Shown piece after piece: positions 16,678 through 25,980 of a stretch of 64,000 nt of DNA (position 1 is its first letter; the number at the start of each line of letters is the position of its first letter). A program made the position numbers and the translations under genes. The notes under the pieces are model-generated. The model saw only the letters and a list, made by a program, of their open reading frames with translations. It was not told the DNA's origin and did not search any database. This DNA comes from Hwanghaeella sp964350445 (lineage in GTDB: Bacteria; Pseudomonadota; Alphaproteobacteria; UBA8366; Aestuariispiraceae): NCBI GenBank assembly GCA_964350445.1, contig CAYGKA010000007.1:1-64000 (forward strand). Reading direction: 5' to 3'.

Positions 16678-17442
16678 ATGAGAGACATGTCCATGAGCCG
16701 CCTCCTGGCCCTCCTGGCTTTCTGCCTTACCGCAGCCTGGCAACAGGCATCGGCCCAGGAAGCGCGGGCTTTTGCCTTGCTCAAGTTGGAGGGTTATGAC
16801 GTCAAATGGGGCGAACCGGCGCACGGTACGGCGGCGGTCGTGACAATCGCCATCGCTGAAGGCCCCATGTCGTTCCCCAATGCGCGAAACTGCGGAACCG
16901 TGACGGATCCGGCAGAACTGCTCGAAGGATCGCATTTGCACAGGGCGGATTTTGAGCGCGCGGTCGCGGCAGCCGCCCAAGCTTGGCAATCCGTATCCGG
17001 CATCCGTTTTGAGCACGTAGAGACTGCCGATACGGCCAATATCGTTGTCGGCGTGGACATGGCCGCGCGCGGTTGGGCATTCGCAAACGTCATCCCGGGT
17101 CCGTATGCCGAAGCGGGTTCGCGCGGCATAGAAAGTGCCGCTATATGCTTCAATCCACACCGGCCTTGGAAAATCGGTTTCGACGGGCGGCTTGATGTCT
17201 ACGATCTGATCTTTGTTATGACCCATGAACTGGGCCACGCTATAGGCCTGGACCATCCGGGACGCGTCGGCGCCGTTATGGGATATGTCTACGACGAACT
17301 GCACGCGACATTGCAACCCTCGGATATCGCGGGGGCCGTTGCCCTCTATGGACCACCGGCGTCGAACGACAGCCGGGTTGCCGCTGTTGCCCTCCCCCGC
17401 ACGCCAACCGATGTGGGCGATCCTGGTTCTTCGGCCGACTAG
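16678..17442 (+). CDS. Secreted matrixin-type zinc metalloprotease
   Basis: The product is 254 aa. The N-terminal signal peptide runs to about ASAQ (residue 27). The zinc site is HELGHAIGLDH, an exact HExxHxxGxxH metzincin motif, followed by the Met-turn VMGYVYDEL and then DIAGAVALYG, as in matrixins. ATG codons at 16678, 16687 and 16693 are in frame and I cannot choose firmly. No propeptide cysteine switch is evident. Exported proteolysis of unknown substrates is the inferred role. The last 25 residues are low-complexity. Confidence 0.8.
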   Translation: MRDMSMSRLLALLAFCLTAAWQQASAQEARAFALLKLEGYDVKWGEPAHGTAAVVTIAIAEGPMSFPNARNCGTVTDPAELLEGSHLHRADFERAVAAAAQAWQSVSGIRFEHVETADTANIVVGVDMAARGWAFANVIPGPYAEAGSRGIESAAICFNPHRPWKIGFDGRLDVYDLIFVMTHELGHAIGLDHPGRVGAVMGYVYDELHATLQPSDIAGAVALYGPPASNDSRVAAVALPRTPTDVGDPGSSAD

Positions 17443-17740
17443 GTCACGCTGATCAGGGGCGTGAGCGGTACTCTAGGCGAACTGAACCTTATTTCACGAA
17501 CACGTGACGCGCTGCCGGGGCGCAATTCTTCAGTCCGCCCCAAACCCTCCTCCGCCAAGCTGCGCGGGGTTTCCAAGGGAAATCCGACCTGCATTTCGGC
17601 GGCTCTGCAGTCGGCCAATTCGATCGTTGCAAAAATTTTCGTCGCCTAAGCGCAACCATCGCCCTTGGCCATGCGTCAACTCAGTAGCGGTCGGATAAAG
17701 ACGGCCGTGACGTAAGTTGAACTACAGAAAGGACAGCCCC

Positions 17741-18244
17741 ATGAGACATGGAAAGCTTCTCGCCGCAGTCAGTATTGCTACGATCATCGCCGGTGCGCCG
17801 GCCTTCGCCGCGGACGACGCAATCTCTCCGCGGGCCGAAAACCCTGAGCCGGGCTCGACGCTGACCACGAACGAAAATGGTGTCGGCGATAGAGGCCAAA
17901 CGGACAGTGCCACTTCGGCACGGTCGGCAAAGCCCGACCCGACGGCCTTGTCCGAGAACGAGCTTTCCGCCAACAATATGATCAACAAGGTCGTATTTGA
18001 TGCGGACGGGGAAGAGATCGGCGAAATCGTCGAGATCACCTCGGGCGGCACTGGCGGCCAGCCGAAGGCTGTTGTCGCCACCAGCGAATTCCTCGGCTTT
18101 GGGGAGCGTGAAATCGCTATCCCGCTGGGCAAGATCACCGAAAGCGGTGGACGCTTGCAGGCCCTGATGACGGCCTCGGAGTTGGAAGCCCTTCCCGAGT
18201 ACAAGACCGAGACCGGTGGCGACGTTCGTCAGAATGCCGAATAA
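17741..18244 (+). CDS. Exported PRC-barrel domain protein
   Basis: The product is 167 aa. The signal peptide (MRHGKLLAAVSIATIIAGAPAFA) is followed by an Asn/Thr/Ser-rich linker and a PRC-barrel: MINKVVFDADGEEIGEIVEI ... EFLGFGEREIAIPLGKI. The start at 17741 has AAAGGA eight bases upstream. PRC-barrel periplasmic proteins of alphaproteobacteria are often stress-induced, but no role is shown here. The 298 bases upstream contain no gene that I can support. A hairpin and a terminator follow. Confidence 0.8.
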   Translation: MRHGKLLAAVSIATIIAGAPAFAADDAISPRAENPEPGSTLTTNENGVGDRGQTDSATSARSAKPDPTALSENELSANNMINKVVFDADGEEIGEIVEITSGGTGGQPKAVVATSEFLGFGEREIAIPLGKITESGGRLQALMTASELEALPEYKTETGGDVRQNAE

Positions 18245-18259
18245 CCGGTCCCGCTTGAA

Positions 18260-18275
18260 GGGTCGCACTCGACCC
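18260..18275 (+). repeat. Short hairpin after the PRC-barrel gene
   Basis: GGGTCG-CACT-CGACCC, a six-base stem with a tetraloop, 15 bases after the stop codon. Possibly an mRNA 3'-end stabiliser preceding the terminator. Confidence 0.4.
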
Positions 18276-18320
18276 GACTAGCGGCTGACGCCATCGGTTG
18301 ATGGCAAGTCAGAAGAACTC

Positions 18321-18368
18321 AGGCGCATCCATCCGTCCCGGACGGAGTTGGGTGCGCCTGTTGCTTTT
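18321..18368 (+). terminator. Rho-independent terminator of the PRC-barrel gene
   Basis: AGGCGCA (18321-18327) pairs with TGCGCCT (18353-18359), enclosing a second hairpin TCCGTC-CCG-GACGGA. It is followed by a T-rich tail (TTGCTTTTT). Confidence 0.75.
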
Positions 18369-18572
18369 TGCCCCCCCCCCACCTTCAAAGCGACCTCCCG
18401 TAACGGCAACGCAGGACCGCCGTCCTCCATTCCGATCGCTGTCGCGAACCGCGTGACTTTTTGTTACATATAATGTCAAGAAACGGCGTTTGAGAAAAAC
18501 CGCGTGCGGCGCCAAATCTAGGTCAACGAAACACGGACCCCTGACGCAACTTGAACCTGAGTGGAGGATACA
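18369..18572 (+). promoter_or_regulatory. Upstream region of the DUF1127 gene with a C10 homopolymer and a TATAAT box
   Basis: No gene is seen. The region starts with ten consecutive C (18371-18380). TATAAT occurs at 18469-18474 without a good -35 at 17 bases. GGAGG at 18563-18567 is the ribosome-binding site of the next gene. Confidence 0.45.
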
Positions 18573-18881
18573 ATGTCCGAACAGAACATTTGCATTGACG
18601 CCTTCGTCGCACCCGCTGCCCGCAAGCCCGCCCTGCCGACATTCGGTTTCGGTCAATTTCTGACGGCATACAAGGCCTGGAAAGAAAGAAGGGCGACTGC
18701 AAACCTTCTTCGCGGCCTGAATGACCGACAGCTGCGCGATATCGGAATTGTCACGCACGACCTGACGCCGGCGCTACAGGATGTGTTGGCCGCCGGACGC
18801 GAGCAACACGAAATGCTGGCCTTGTTCCCGCATATCGGCCTCACGCCGAGAGGAGCACATCGCCGGAAACCATGTGACTAG
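18573..18881 (+). CDS. DUF1127 domain protein
   Basis: The product is 102 aa. The conserved DUF1127 core LLRGLNDRQLRDIGIVTHDL lies in the second half, behind a basic helix (FLTAYKAWKERRATANLL). The start at 18573 is set by GGAGG five bases upstream. Small DUF1127 proteins are arginine-rich and RNA- or phosphate-metabolism-related in a few alphaproteobacteria. This one is longer than the 45-70 aa average, with an extra N-terminus and a basic C-terminal tail. Confidence 0.8.
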   Translation: MSEQNICIDAFVAPAARKPALPTFGFGQFLTAYKAWKERRATANLLRGLNDRQLRDIGIVTHDLTPALQDVLAAGREQHEMLALFPHIGLTPRGAHRRKPCD

Positions 18882-19010
18882 ATTGAACAAGCCATAAGCG
18901 ATTTACCGGCCGTGCGGGCGCACAGAGAAAAGTCACCCGCGCGGCCAAGCTTGCGGCAAGCCCCTTGGCCTGCCAAACCTGGGTGATTGGCCTCCAACCC
19001 CGCCGGTCTC

Positions 19011-19907
19011 ATGAACACAGTCACATCGCCCCTTTTGCGTGGCATCGCTCTGATCCTGATTGCCATCGCGCTGTTCGACGTGATGGCGGCCATCATCAAG
19101 TTCATGGGCGCCGCCTATTCGCCGCAGCAACTGTCGATGTTCCGGTGCTTTTTCGGCGTGTTTCCAGCGATTGCGCTGTTATTCATCTCCCGCGATTGGC
19201 ACCGAAGCGGCCGTCCGATCAAGATGCGGCAGTGGCCGCTTGGCCTGCTGCGTGGCTTCTTCGTCGCCGGGGCGCAATTTTGCTACTACACGTCCCTGGT
19301 TCATATGGAATTCGCCCTTGCGGCCACGTTGACGTTCGCGGGGCCGCTTTTCGTTACGGGTCTCTCCGTTCCCATACTGAAGACAAAGGTAGGCATGTGG
19401 CGCTGGATTGCCGTTGTGATCGGCTTCACCGGCTTGATCATGATCATGCAGCCCGGCACGGACGTCTTCACATTCTATTTGCTGCTGCCGCTCTGCGCCG
19501 CCTTCGGCTATGCGTCATCCAGCGTGTCAGTCCGGTTGATCGACGACGGTGTGCCAACTCCGACGATCAATCTCTATTCCAGCGCCGGGGCTTTGTTCGG
19601 CGCCGTGATTTTCGTCCTTGTATCGGGCTCATACCGTGTCGTCGCCTCGGCTCAGGACTGGATGTGGCTGATCGCCATGGGATTGGCCGGCGGGCTGGCG
19701 GTTTTCACCCTGGTTTCCGCCTACCGCCAAACCGCACCGAGCAACTTGGCGCCGTTCGAATATTTCGGCATTCCCCTTTCCTTCGTGATCGGTTGGCTCA
19801 TTTTCGGCGAAGCACCTTTCGACCGGCTCATGCCCGGCGTGTTCCTGATCGTCGCCGGCGGGATCATCATCTACTGGCGCGAGCGGTATCACGCGGCAAA
19901 GGTCTAG
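19011..19907 (+). CDS. DMT-superfamily (EamA) transporter
   Basis: The product is 298 aa with about ten hydrophobic helices in two EamA repeats (LIAIALFDVMAAIIKFMG ... and AGALFGAVIFVLVSG ... YFGIPLSFVIGWLIFGE). The start ATG at 19011 is chosen by family length; a TTG at 18987 is in frame. EamA carriers export amino acids or metabolites, and the substrate is not predictable. It is monocistronic in appearance. Confidence 0.85.
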   Translation: MNTVTSPLLRGIALILIAIALFDVMAAIIKFMGAAYSPQQLSMFRCFFGVFPAIALLFISRDWHRSGRPIKMRQWPLGLLRGFFVAGAQFCYYTSLVHMEFALAATLTFAGPLFVTGLSVPILKTKVGMWRWIAVVIGFTGLIMIMQPGTDVFTFYLLLPLCAAFGYASSSVSVRLIDDGVPTPTINLYSSAGALFGAVIFVLVSGSYRVVASAQDWMWLIAMGLAGGLAVFTLVSAYRQTAPSNLAPFEYFGIPLSFVIGWLIFGEAPFDRLMPGVFLIVAGGIIIYWRERYHAAKV

Positions 19908-19999
19908 CCCCCACGGCCTCCGCTCACAGGGAATCGGGATCGTCCGGGTCCAACCGGTGGAAGGGCCGAGTTTAAGCCCCCGGCCGCTGATACGTACTA

Positions 20000-21484
20000 T
20001 CAAGCGCCCGTCGACATCCGATGCGTGGAATTGACGATCCTGTTCGACGGCAAGCGCAGCGTGATTTCAGTCCCCGCGCCGAGCGCACTGGTGAGGATCA
20101 GCGCGCCGCCGTGCAATTCCATGATGCGGGAAGATAGCGAAAGACCGAGCCCGGTTCCTCTATGCGCCAGGTCCGGATTGCGCTTCGACTGGGAAAACGG
20201 CTGCAGCACCAATTCCAGGTCCCCTTCCGGGATACCGGGCCCACGGTCGGTGATGACGATATCAACCCCCGCCCCGTCCGAAACCCGGACCGCAATGTCG
20301 ATCGGTTTCATTTCGGGGGAGTAGTGGATCGCGTTGGACAATATATTGAAAACGGCTTGCCGGATCAGCCTGTCATCCGCCTTCACAGTCACCGGGTGAT
20401 CCAGCGTGGAGACATTCAGCGTGATGGCTTTCTTCAAGGCCGCCCCTTCCCACATGGCCGTGCACTCCGCGACCAATCCGTTCAAGTCGAACTGTTCCTC
20501 ATGCAGTTCCATGGCGCCGGCCTCAATTTTCGATAGATCGAGAATATCGGTCAGAACGGCATGGAGATGATGCCCGGAATGCGAGATATGGGAGACATAG
20601 TCCTTGTACCGGGGGTTCCCGATCGGCCCCATCAATTCCTCTTTCAAAATATCGGAGAAACCGAGGATCGAGTTCAAAGGTGTCCGCAATTCGTGGCTCA
20701 TATGGGCCAGAAAGTCAGACTTCGCCTTGTTCGCCGCCAGGAGCGACTCCTCCAGGACTTTCGCCTCGGTGATGTCGCGCGTTGTGCCATAGGTGAATGC
20801 CGCGACACCGGTTTCGTCTACTTCAACCTCTGCCAATTCATGGATGAAGCGGATTTCGCCGGTCCTGCGACGGATTGAAGTGACCAGTTCATACCCCGTC
20901 CCGGCCAACGTCGCTTGATGCACCGTATCGAAATACGCGTCGCGGTCCGGCTCGGGATACCAATCCAACTCCGACTCGAAGGTCGATGCGTTCTGTAAAT
21001 ATTCCTTGACCGTGATACCGAAAATTTCGGCTATTTCCGGCGAGGCATAGACGCACTTGTCCAATCGGTGGTCCCAGATCCAATGCCCGACTTTCGCCAG
21101 CCGGACCGCGCGCCGCAGCTGCGCTTCGCTTTGGCGCCGCTCCCGGTCAAGGTTCACAATCACTTGCGCAACCATCACCGCGCCGGTCGCCATCAGGGAA
21201 ATGGCAATCGCGTTGGCCGGCCAGCGCAGATCGTATCGAATCAACCGGCTGAGCCCCTGGTCCATTTCCATCCCGAACACTTTCGGGCCGACATAGGCAA
21301 TGTACAGCCCGGCCAGACTCCAAACCGTCAGTATGCTGAGGCCGAGAAAGCCGACCACCATGCCCGGCTCCGTTCTCAGCCGGCGGAAACGACTGGCCTG
21401 ACGATGCAACAGATAGCCGGTCACGATAACGACCAGGACGATCGTCAGGTCCACGACCGTGATTATGGTATCAACTGACGGCAA
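20000..21484 (-). CDS. Membrane-anchored PAS sensor histidine kinase
   Basis: The product is 494 aa. Three N-terminal hydrophobic segments are seen (about 5-26, 42-66 and 92-111), then a PAS/PAC domain (about 125-240). The HisKA phospho-acceptor His264 is in FLAHMSHELRTPLNS, and a HATPase_c follows with an N-box FNILSNAIHYSP and G-boxes DRGPGIPEG and HRGTGLGLSL. The start is TTG (21482-21484) with GGAGG four bases upstream; no earlier ATG is available. No response regulator gene is adjacent, so this is an orphan kinase whose partner is elsewhere. Confidence 0.85.
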   Translation of the reverse strand: MPSVDTIITVVDLTIVLVVIVTGYLLHRQASRFRRLRTEPGMVVGFLGLSILTVWSLAGLYIAYVGPKVFGMEMDQGLSRLIRYDLRWPANAIAISLMATGAVMVAQVIVNLDRERRQSEAQLRRAVRLAKVGHWIWDHRLDKCVYASPEIAEIFGITVKEYLQNASTFESELDWYPEPDRDAYFDTVHQATLAGTGYELVTSIRRRTGEIRFIHELAEVEVDETGVAAFTYGTTRDITEAKVLEESLLAANKAKSDFLAHMSHELRTPLNSILGFSDILKEELMGPIGNPRYKDYVSHISHSGHHLHAVLTDILDLSKIEAGAMELHEEQFDLNGLVAECTAMWEGAALKKAITLNVSTLDHPVTVKADDRLIRQAVFNILSNAIHYSPEMKPIDIAVRVSDGAGVDIVITDRGPGIPEGDLELVLQPFSQSKRNPDLAHRGTGLGLSLSSRIMELHGGALILTSALGAGTEITLRLPSNRIVNSTHRMSTGA

Positions 21485-21686
21485 ACTTCCTCCCAGACCG
21501 GCTTTTTCCGATCATAGTGCCAAAGATACCAACTTTAATCACAGCAAAATAGTTCCAATTGTCCTTGTATAGAATAGTCGCCAATTCTTTCAAATTCACT
21601 TAAGGTATATTTACAAAGTATTCACTAGTCTTGGCATCTACTTCCATCCTCATGAATAGGCCAAGTTGTCTGAATAGGGCACCACT

Positions 21687-22724
21687 ATGGGAAATATCGT
21701 CAAACGTGGTCCGGAACACGGCCCCCTTCGCAAATCCGGACGTGCATCGGGTCGCGCCCCCGGACTTCTGGGCAGCGTGGTCATCGGCGGCATGGTGACA
21801 GCGATGCTCGCCGGCGATGCCGCCGCCACGCAAGTGACGGATACGGCTGTCGCGGAACACCTCATGAAGGCTGTTGCGGCGATCGAGAAGGGAAACGGGC
21901 AGTCAGCGATTTCCGGTCTTCAGTCCATGACGGAGGCTGGCGACGCCGAAGCGGGGTTTCTGCTGGGATCCATCTGGCACAAGGGACTGGGCGTCCGCCG
22001 CGACTTCGCGAAGGCGCGCGACGCCTATGCGGCAGCCGCGTTTTTGGGAAATCCGAAAGCCATGAACGAATTGGGCCTGCTCTACCGGGATGGATTGGGC
22101 GTGGTCGCCGACCCGATTGAAGCGGTCGCCTGGTTTCGCGTCGCATCGGAATACAATCTGACCGCGGCGATGACGAACCGGGACGCATTGGAAGCCGAAT
22201 TGCAAAGCCACGATCGGGCGGCCGGGCGTGCCCTGGCGCTGCGCCGGGAACTGGAGATCGATCTCGTATCCCGTGACAAACTGGGGGAAGCACCGAAGGT
22301 TCCCGTCCGGGCCGCCCGTAATGCCGGCACGCGCGACATAGCACTCGCCATGCTGCGCCAGGAATCCGAGGGCAAAGGCAGCGACCCGGTACGAAATGCC
22401 GCCGTGGACCCCGCTGCGCAAAAGCCTGCCGCGCAGGAATCCACATCGTCCGGCATCCCCGTGGACAAGGCAGCGGTTGAACCCGAGCAGCCTTTCCTGG
22501 TTCAAATCGGTGTTTTCGCGAAACCGGAAAGCGTTCAGCGCATCAGGAAAGAGGTGGAAGGCCTTGGCCTGTCGGTGCAGGAAGCGGCGCGTGATGTCGA
22601 CGGCAAATCCGCAACCCGGCTGACGGTAGGACCGTTCCCGACGGAAATTGCCGCGAAGGACGCCGCTGCCAAACTGGATGCCGTGCTGAAGGTCACGACA
22701 AAAGTGATGTCAGCGGCTTCCTGA
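21687..22724 (+). CDS. Sel1-repeat and SPOR-domain envelope protein
   Basis: The product is 345 aa. A hydrophobic segment at about 28-50 suggests export or anchoring. Residues about 85-160 carry two Sel1-like repeats (AGFLLGSIWHKGLGVRRDFAKA, AMNELGLLYRDGLGVVADPIEA). The last about 75 residues, from PFLVQIGVFAKPESVQRI, are a SPOR domain, which in known proteins binds denuded septal peptidoglycan. A link to cell division or envelope maintenance is inferred. An AT-rich 200-bp promoter region separates it from the divergent kinase. Confidence 0.8.
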   Translation: MGNIVKRGPEHGPLRKSGRASGRAPGLLGSVVIGGMVTAMLAGDAAATQVTDTAVAEHLMKAVAAIEKGNGQSAISGLQSMTEAGDAEAGFLLGSIWHKGLGVRRDFAKARDAYAAAAFLGNPKAMNELGLLYRDGLGVVADPIEAVAWFRVASEYNLTAAMTNRDALEAELQSHDRAAGRALALRRELEIDLVSRDKLGEAPKVPVRAARNAGTRDIALAMLRQESEGKGSDPVRNAAVDPAAQKPAAQESTSSGIPVDKAAVEPEQPFLVQIGVFAKPESVQRIRKEVEGLGLSVQEAARDVDGKSATRLTVGPFPTEIAAKDAAAKLDAVLKVTTKVMSAAS

Positions 22725-22750
22725 CGACCGAACACCGGCAATAGCCGCCG

Positions 22751-24787
22751 CTACAAGGCAAGGCCGACCCGCGTTCCGTCCTCTATCGCGCGTTTCGCAT
22801 CCAGTTCCGCGGCGAGTTTCGCACCGCCTATGACGTGGACCGGCAAGCCCGCTTTCCGCAAGGGCGCGATCAGGTCCGTCCTGCTGTCCTGTCCCGCGCA
22901 CAATATGATCGTATCGGCCGGTATGATGCGGCTTTCTCCACCGACGGTGATGTGAAGCCCAGCATCATCGATGCGGTCATAGGAAACACCGCCAATCGTT
23001 TCCACGCCGTTCCGTTGCAGTTCAATCCGGTGGACCCATCCTGTCGTGCGCCCCAGTGTCCGACCGAACGGTCCTTCGCTGCGTTTCAACAAGGTGACTT
23101 TATGTGCTGAGCCGTCCTTGGGCGGCTTCTCACCTGTCAGCCCTCCTTCTCCTGAAATCTTCTGGTCGATGCCCCAATGCCTGTTGAAGGCGGCAACATC
23201 CAGGTGATGCCTATGCCCTTCCTCGACAAGGAACAGGCTGACATCGAATCCGATCCCACCGGCGCCGACCACGGCAACCCTTTCGCCCAAGGGCTTGGCC
23301 CCCGCCAAGGCTTCCGGATAGGTGATGACCGACGGGTGATCGACACCCGGAATATCAGGTACGCGCGGCTGTACGCCGGTCGCCAGGACGACTTCCTGGA
23401 ACCCTTGCGCCGCCAAGTCTTCCGCGTCGGCGGGACAGTTCAGTTTGATAACGGCGCCCGCCTGTTCAAGGCTGTTCCGAAAATAGGCGATCGTTTCCGC
23501 GAAGACCGCCTTTCCCGGCACATGCTTCGCCAGATTGAATTGGCCGCCCAATTCCGGTTCCGCTTCGAATACGGTGACGGCATGGCCCCGGCGGGCAGCC
23601 GTAAGCGCCGCCGAAAGCCCCGCCATCCCGCCCCCGACGACGGCAATTTTCTTCGGCGCAGCAGCAGGAACCGGTGCGAATTCGCTTTCGCGCGCGGCGG
23701 CCGGATTTACGAGGCAGCTTACCGCTTCCCCCACGAAATAATGATCCAGACATGCCTGGTTACAGGCAATGCATAGATTGATCCGGTCTCGTTCCCCGCT
23801 GGCGGCTTTCCGTACGATTTCCGGATCCGCCAGGAAGGGACGCGCCATCGACACCATGTCCGCGATGCCGTCGGCGACGATCTTCTCGGCATCTTCCGGC
23901 GTGTGAATTTTGTTGGAGGCGACCACCGGAATGCCGACCGCATCCTTGACCGGCCTCGCGGCCCAGGCGAAGGCCGCGCCCGGCACCGGCTGTGCGATGG
24001 TGGGGATACGCGCTTCGTGCCATCCGATGCCGCTGTTCAGGATGTTCGCGCCGGCCTGCTCTATTGCTTTCGCCACCATGATGATTTCGTCGCCCGACAA
24101 CCCGCCTTCGACGAGGTCCAGCACCGACAGGCGGTAAACGATGAGGAAATCCGCCCCGACCTTCGCCCGGCTGCGCCGGACGACTTCTGTCGCGAAGCGC
24201 ATACGGTTTTCGAGTGGCCCGCCCCATTCATCCTCGCGATGATTGGTTCGTGACGCCAGAAATTGCGTGATCAAATATCCTTCCGATCCCATCAGTTCCA
24301 CGCCATCGTACCCGGCATCCCGCGCCAAGGCCGTTGCGGTCGCAAAATCGTCTATCGTCGCCTCGACCTCGGCCGCCGTCAGTTCGCGCGGCGCGTGTTT
24401 GTTGATAGGCGACCGCAAGGGTGACGCCGATACGGGATGGTCATGATAACTGTAGCGGCCGGCATGAACGACTTGCAGGGCAATGCGCCCGCCCGCGTCG
24501 TGGACCGCTTTGGTGATGACGCGGTGCCGGGCGGCGTCTTCCGGTGTCGACATCTCCTCACGCGGGACGCCAAGATTGCCGTCCCAATTCGGGGAGTGCC
24601 CGCCGGTTACGATCAACCCGACCCCGCCTTCCGCGCGCGCGCGGTAAAAGTCGGCGAGCCTGTTCAATCCGTCGGCGTCACCTTCCAACCCTGTGTGCAT
24701 CGACCCCATGATGACCCTGTTGGGAAGGGTGACGGGCCCGACACAAATCGGCGACAGAAGCGAAGGATAAAGCGTTGGGTTGGTCAT
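22751..24787 (-). CDS. FadH-like NADH:flavin oxidoreductase / 2,4-dienoyl-CoA reductase family protein
   Basis: The product is 678 aa, full length for the FadH/trimethylamine-dehydrogenase-type family. Residues 1-340 form an old-yellow-enzyme FMN barrel (NRVIMGSMHTGLE, LQVVHAGRYSYH, GYDGVELMGSEGYL). The 4Fe-4S cysteines are CIACNQACLDHYFVGEAVSCLVNP. The second half has two dinucleotide folds (KIAVVGGGMAGLSAALTA and RVAVVGAGGIGFDVSLFL). It probably reduces an enoyl or dienoyl substrate; fatty-acid, aromatic or amine substrates cannot be separated from sequence. Confidence 0.85.
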   Translation of the reverse strand: MTNPTLYPSLLSPICVGPVTLPNRVIMGSMHTGLEGDADGLNRLADFYRARAEGGVGLIVTGGHSPNWDGNLGVPREEMSTPEDAARHRVITKAVHDAGGRIALQVVHAGRYSYHDHPVSASPLRSPINKHAPRELTAAEVEATIDDFATATALARDAGYDGVELMGSEGYLITQFLASRTNHREDEWGGPLENRMRFATEVVRRSRAKVGADFLIVYRLSVLDLVEGGLSGDEIIMVAKAIEQAGANILNSGIGWHEARIPTIAQPVPGAAFAWAARPVKDAVGIPVVASNKIHTPEDAEKIVADGIADMVSMARPFLADPEIVRKAASGERDRINLCIACNQACLDHYFVGEAVSCLVNPAAARESEFAPVPAAAPKKIAVVGGGMAGLSAALTAARRGHAVTVFEAEPELGGQFNLAKHVPGKAVFAETIAYFRNSLEQAGAVIKLNCPADAEDLAAQGFQEVVLATGVQPRVPDIPGVDHPSVITYPEALAGAKPLGERVAVVGAGGIGFDVSLFLVEEGHRHHLDVAAFNRHWGIDQKISGEGGLTGEKPPKDGSAHKVTLLKRSEGPFGRTLGRTTGWVHRIELQRNGVETIGGVSYDRIDDAGLHITVGGESRIIPADTIILCAGQDSRTDLIAPLRKAGLPVHVIGGAKLAAELDAKRAIEDGTRVGLAL

Positions 24788-24960
24788 TTAGGCCCCGCCG
24801 GATTTTGGTTATTCGATTGGCCGTAGAGTGCCGCGACGGGTGTGGGATTGAAAGGTCGATTTCGGAACGAAAAGCCGGCCCGCCGCGCGCTTTGCGACTC
24901 CGCCCGGACCACCCTGCTTTGCCCTGCCCCACACTTACGGTCGATGGGTAGTCCGGGAAA

Positions 24961-25980
24961 TCAGCCCGCCGACGCCGGCACGGGCTCACCCGCCAGTTCT
25001 TCCGCGAAATGGCAGGAGACGAAATGCTCATCCCCCATTTGCCGCCATTTCGGGGGATCGACCTTGCATTTCTCCCGCGCGAAGGGACAGCGGGTGTGGA
25101 ACCGGCATCCGTCCGGCGGGTTCGCCGGGCTCGGGATTTCCCCGGTCAGGCGCTGCGCCTGTCCTGCATTGTCTGGGTCCAGCGACGGAATCGCCGACAG
25201 CAAGGCCTTCGTATAGGGATGGCGGGGCGCGGAAAACAACCGCCGCGTCGGCGCCGTCTCCACCAACCGGCCCAGATACATCACCGCAACATGGTCGCAG
25301 GTATGCGCGACGACGCTGAGGTCGTGGCTGATGAACAGGAAGGTGATGTCCATGTCCTGCTGAAGCTGTTTCAACAGGTTCAGGATATCCGCCTGGATAG
25401 AAACATCCAGTGCCGCGACGCTCTCGTCTGCCACGATGAATTTCGGTTCGCAGACCAGGGCGCGCGCGATGGAGATGCGTTGCCGCTGACCGCCGGAAAA
25501 TGCATGGGGGAAGCGCCGCAGATGCTCGAGGTTCAAACGGCATTTCGCCGCGATTTCCCGAACCCGGGCATCCGTCTCCTCACGCGTCTTGGTTATGCCC
25601 ATGACCTGAAGGGGCTCCGCGATAATATCGCGGACCGTCATACGGGGACTGAGCGCCGCATACGGGTCCTGGAAAATCAGCTGAGCGCGGCTGCGATAGT
25701 CCTTCAATTCCTTCTTGCCGATTGTCGCGATGTCGTATTTCACCTCGCCGTCATCGTATTGAATATGCCCTTCCGTAATCGGAACGGCTTTCAGAATGGC
25801 CCGGCCGAGCGTCGTCTTCCCCGATCCGCTCTCCCCCACCAGACCAAAGAAGCAGCCTTTGGGTATATCCAGCGAAACGCCGTCGACCGCGCGCAGGGTG
25901 GGCGGTTTGCCGATCAACTTGCGGCCCAGCGTGAAATGAACGCCGATATTCTTGACGGAAATATGGGTGGGCAACGTCAC
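24961..25980 (-). CDS. Oligopeptide-type ABC transporter ATP-binding protein (DppF/OppF-like)
   Basis: The product is 339 aa with Walker A GESGSGKTT, signature FSGGQRQRISIARAL, Walker B KFIVADESVAALDVS, and the C-terminal oligopeptide-transporter extension RCPFAREKC with two cysteines. It powers uptake through the two permeases encoded upstream. The start overlaps the preceding gene's stop by four bases (25977-25980). Last gene of the transporter operon on the minus strand. Confidence 0.92.
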   Translation of the reverse strand: MTLPTHISVKNIGVHFTLGRKLIGKPPTLRAVDGVSLDIPKGCFFGLVGESGSGKTTLGRAILKAVPITEGHIQYDDGEVKYDIATIGKKELKDYRSRAQLIFQDPYAALSPRMTVRDIIAEPLQVMGITKTREETDARVREIAAKCRLNLEHLRRFPHAFSGGQRQRISIARALVCEPKFIVADESVAALDVSIQADILNLLKQLQQDMDITFLFISHDLSVVAHTCDHVAVMYLGRLVETAPTRRLFSAPRHPYTKALLSAIPSLDPDNAGQAQRLTGEIPSPANPPDGCRFHTRCPFAREKCKVDPPKWRQMGDEHFVSCHFAEELAGEPVPASAG

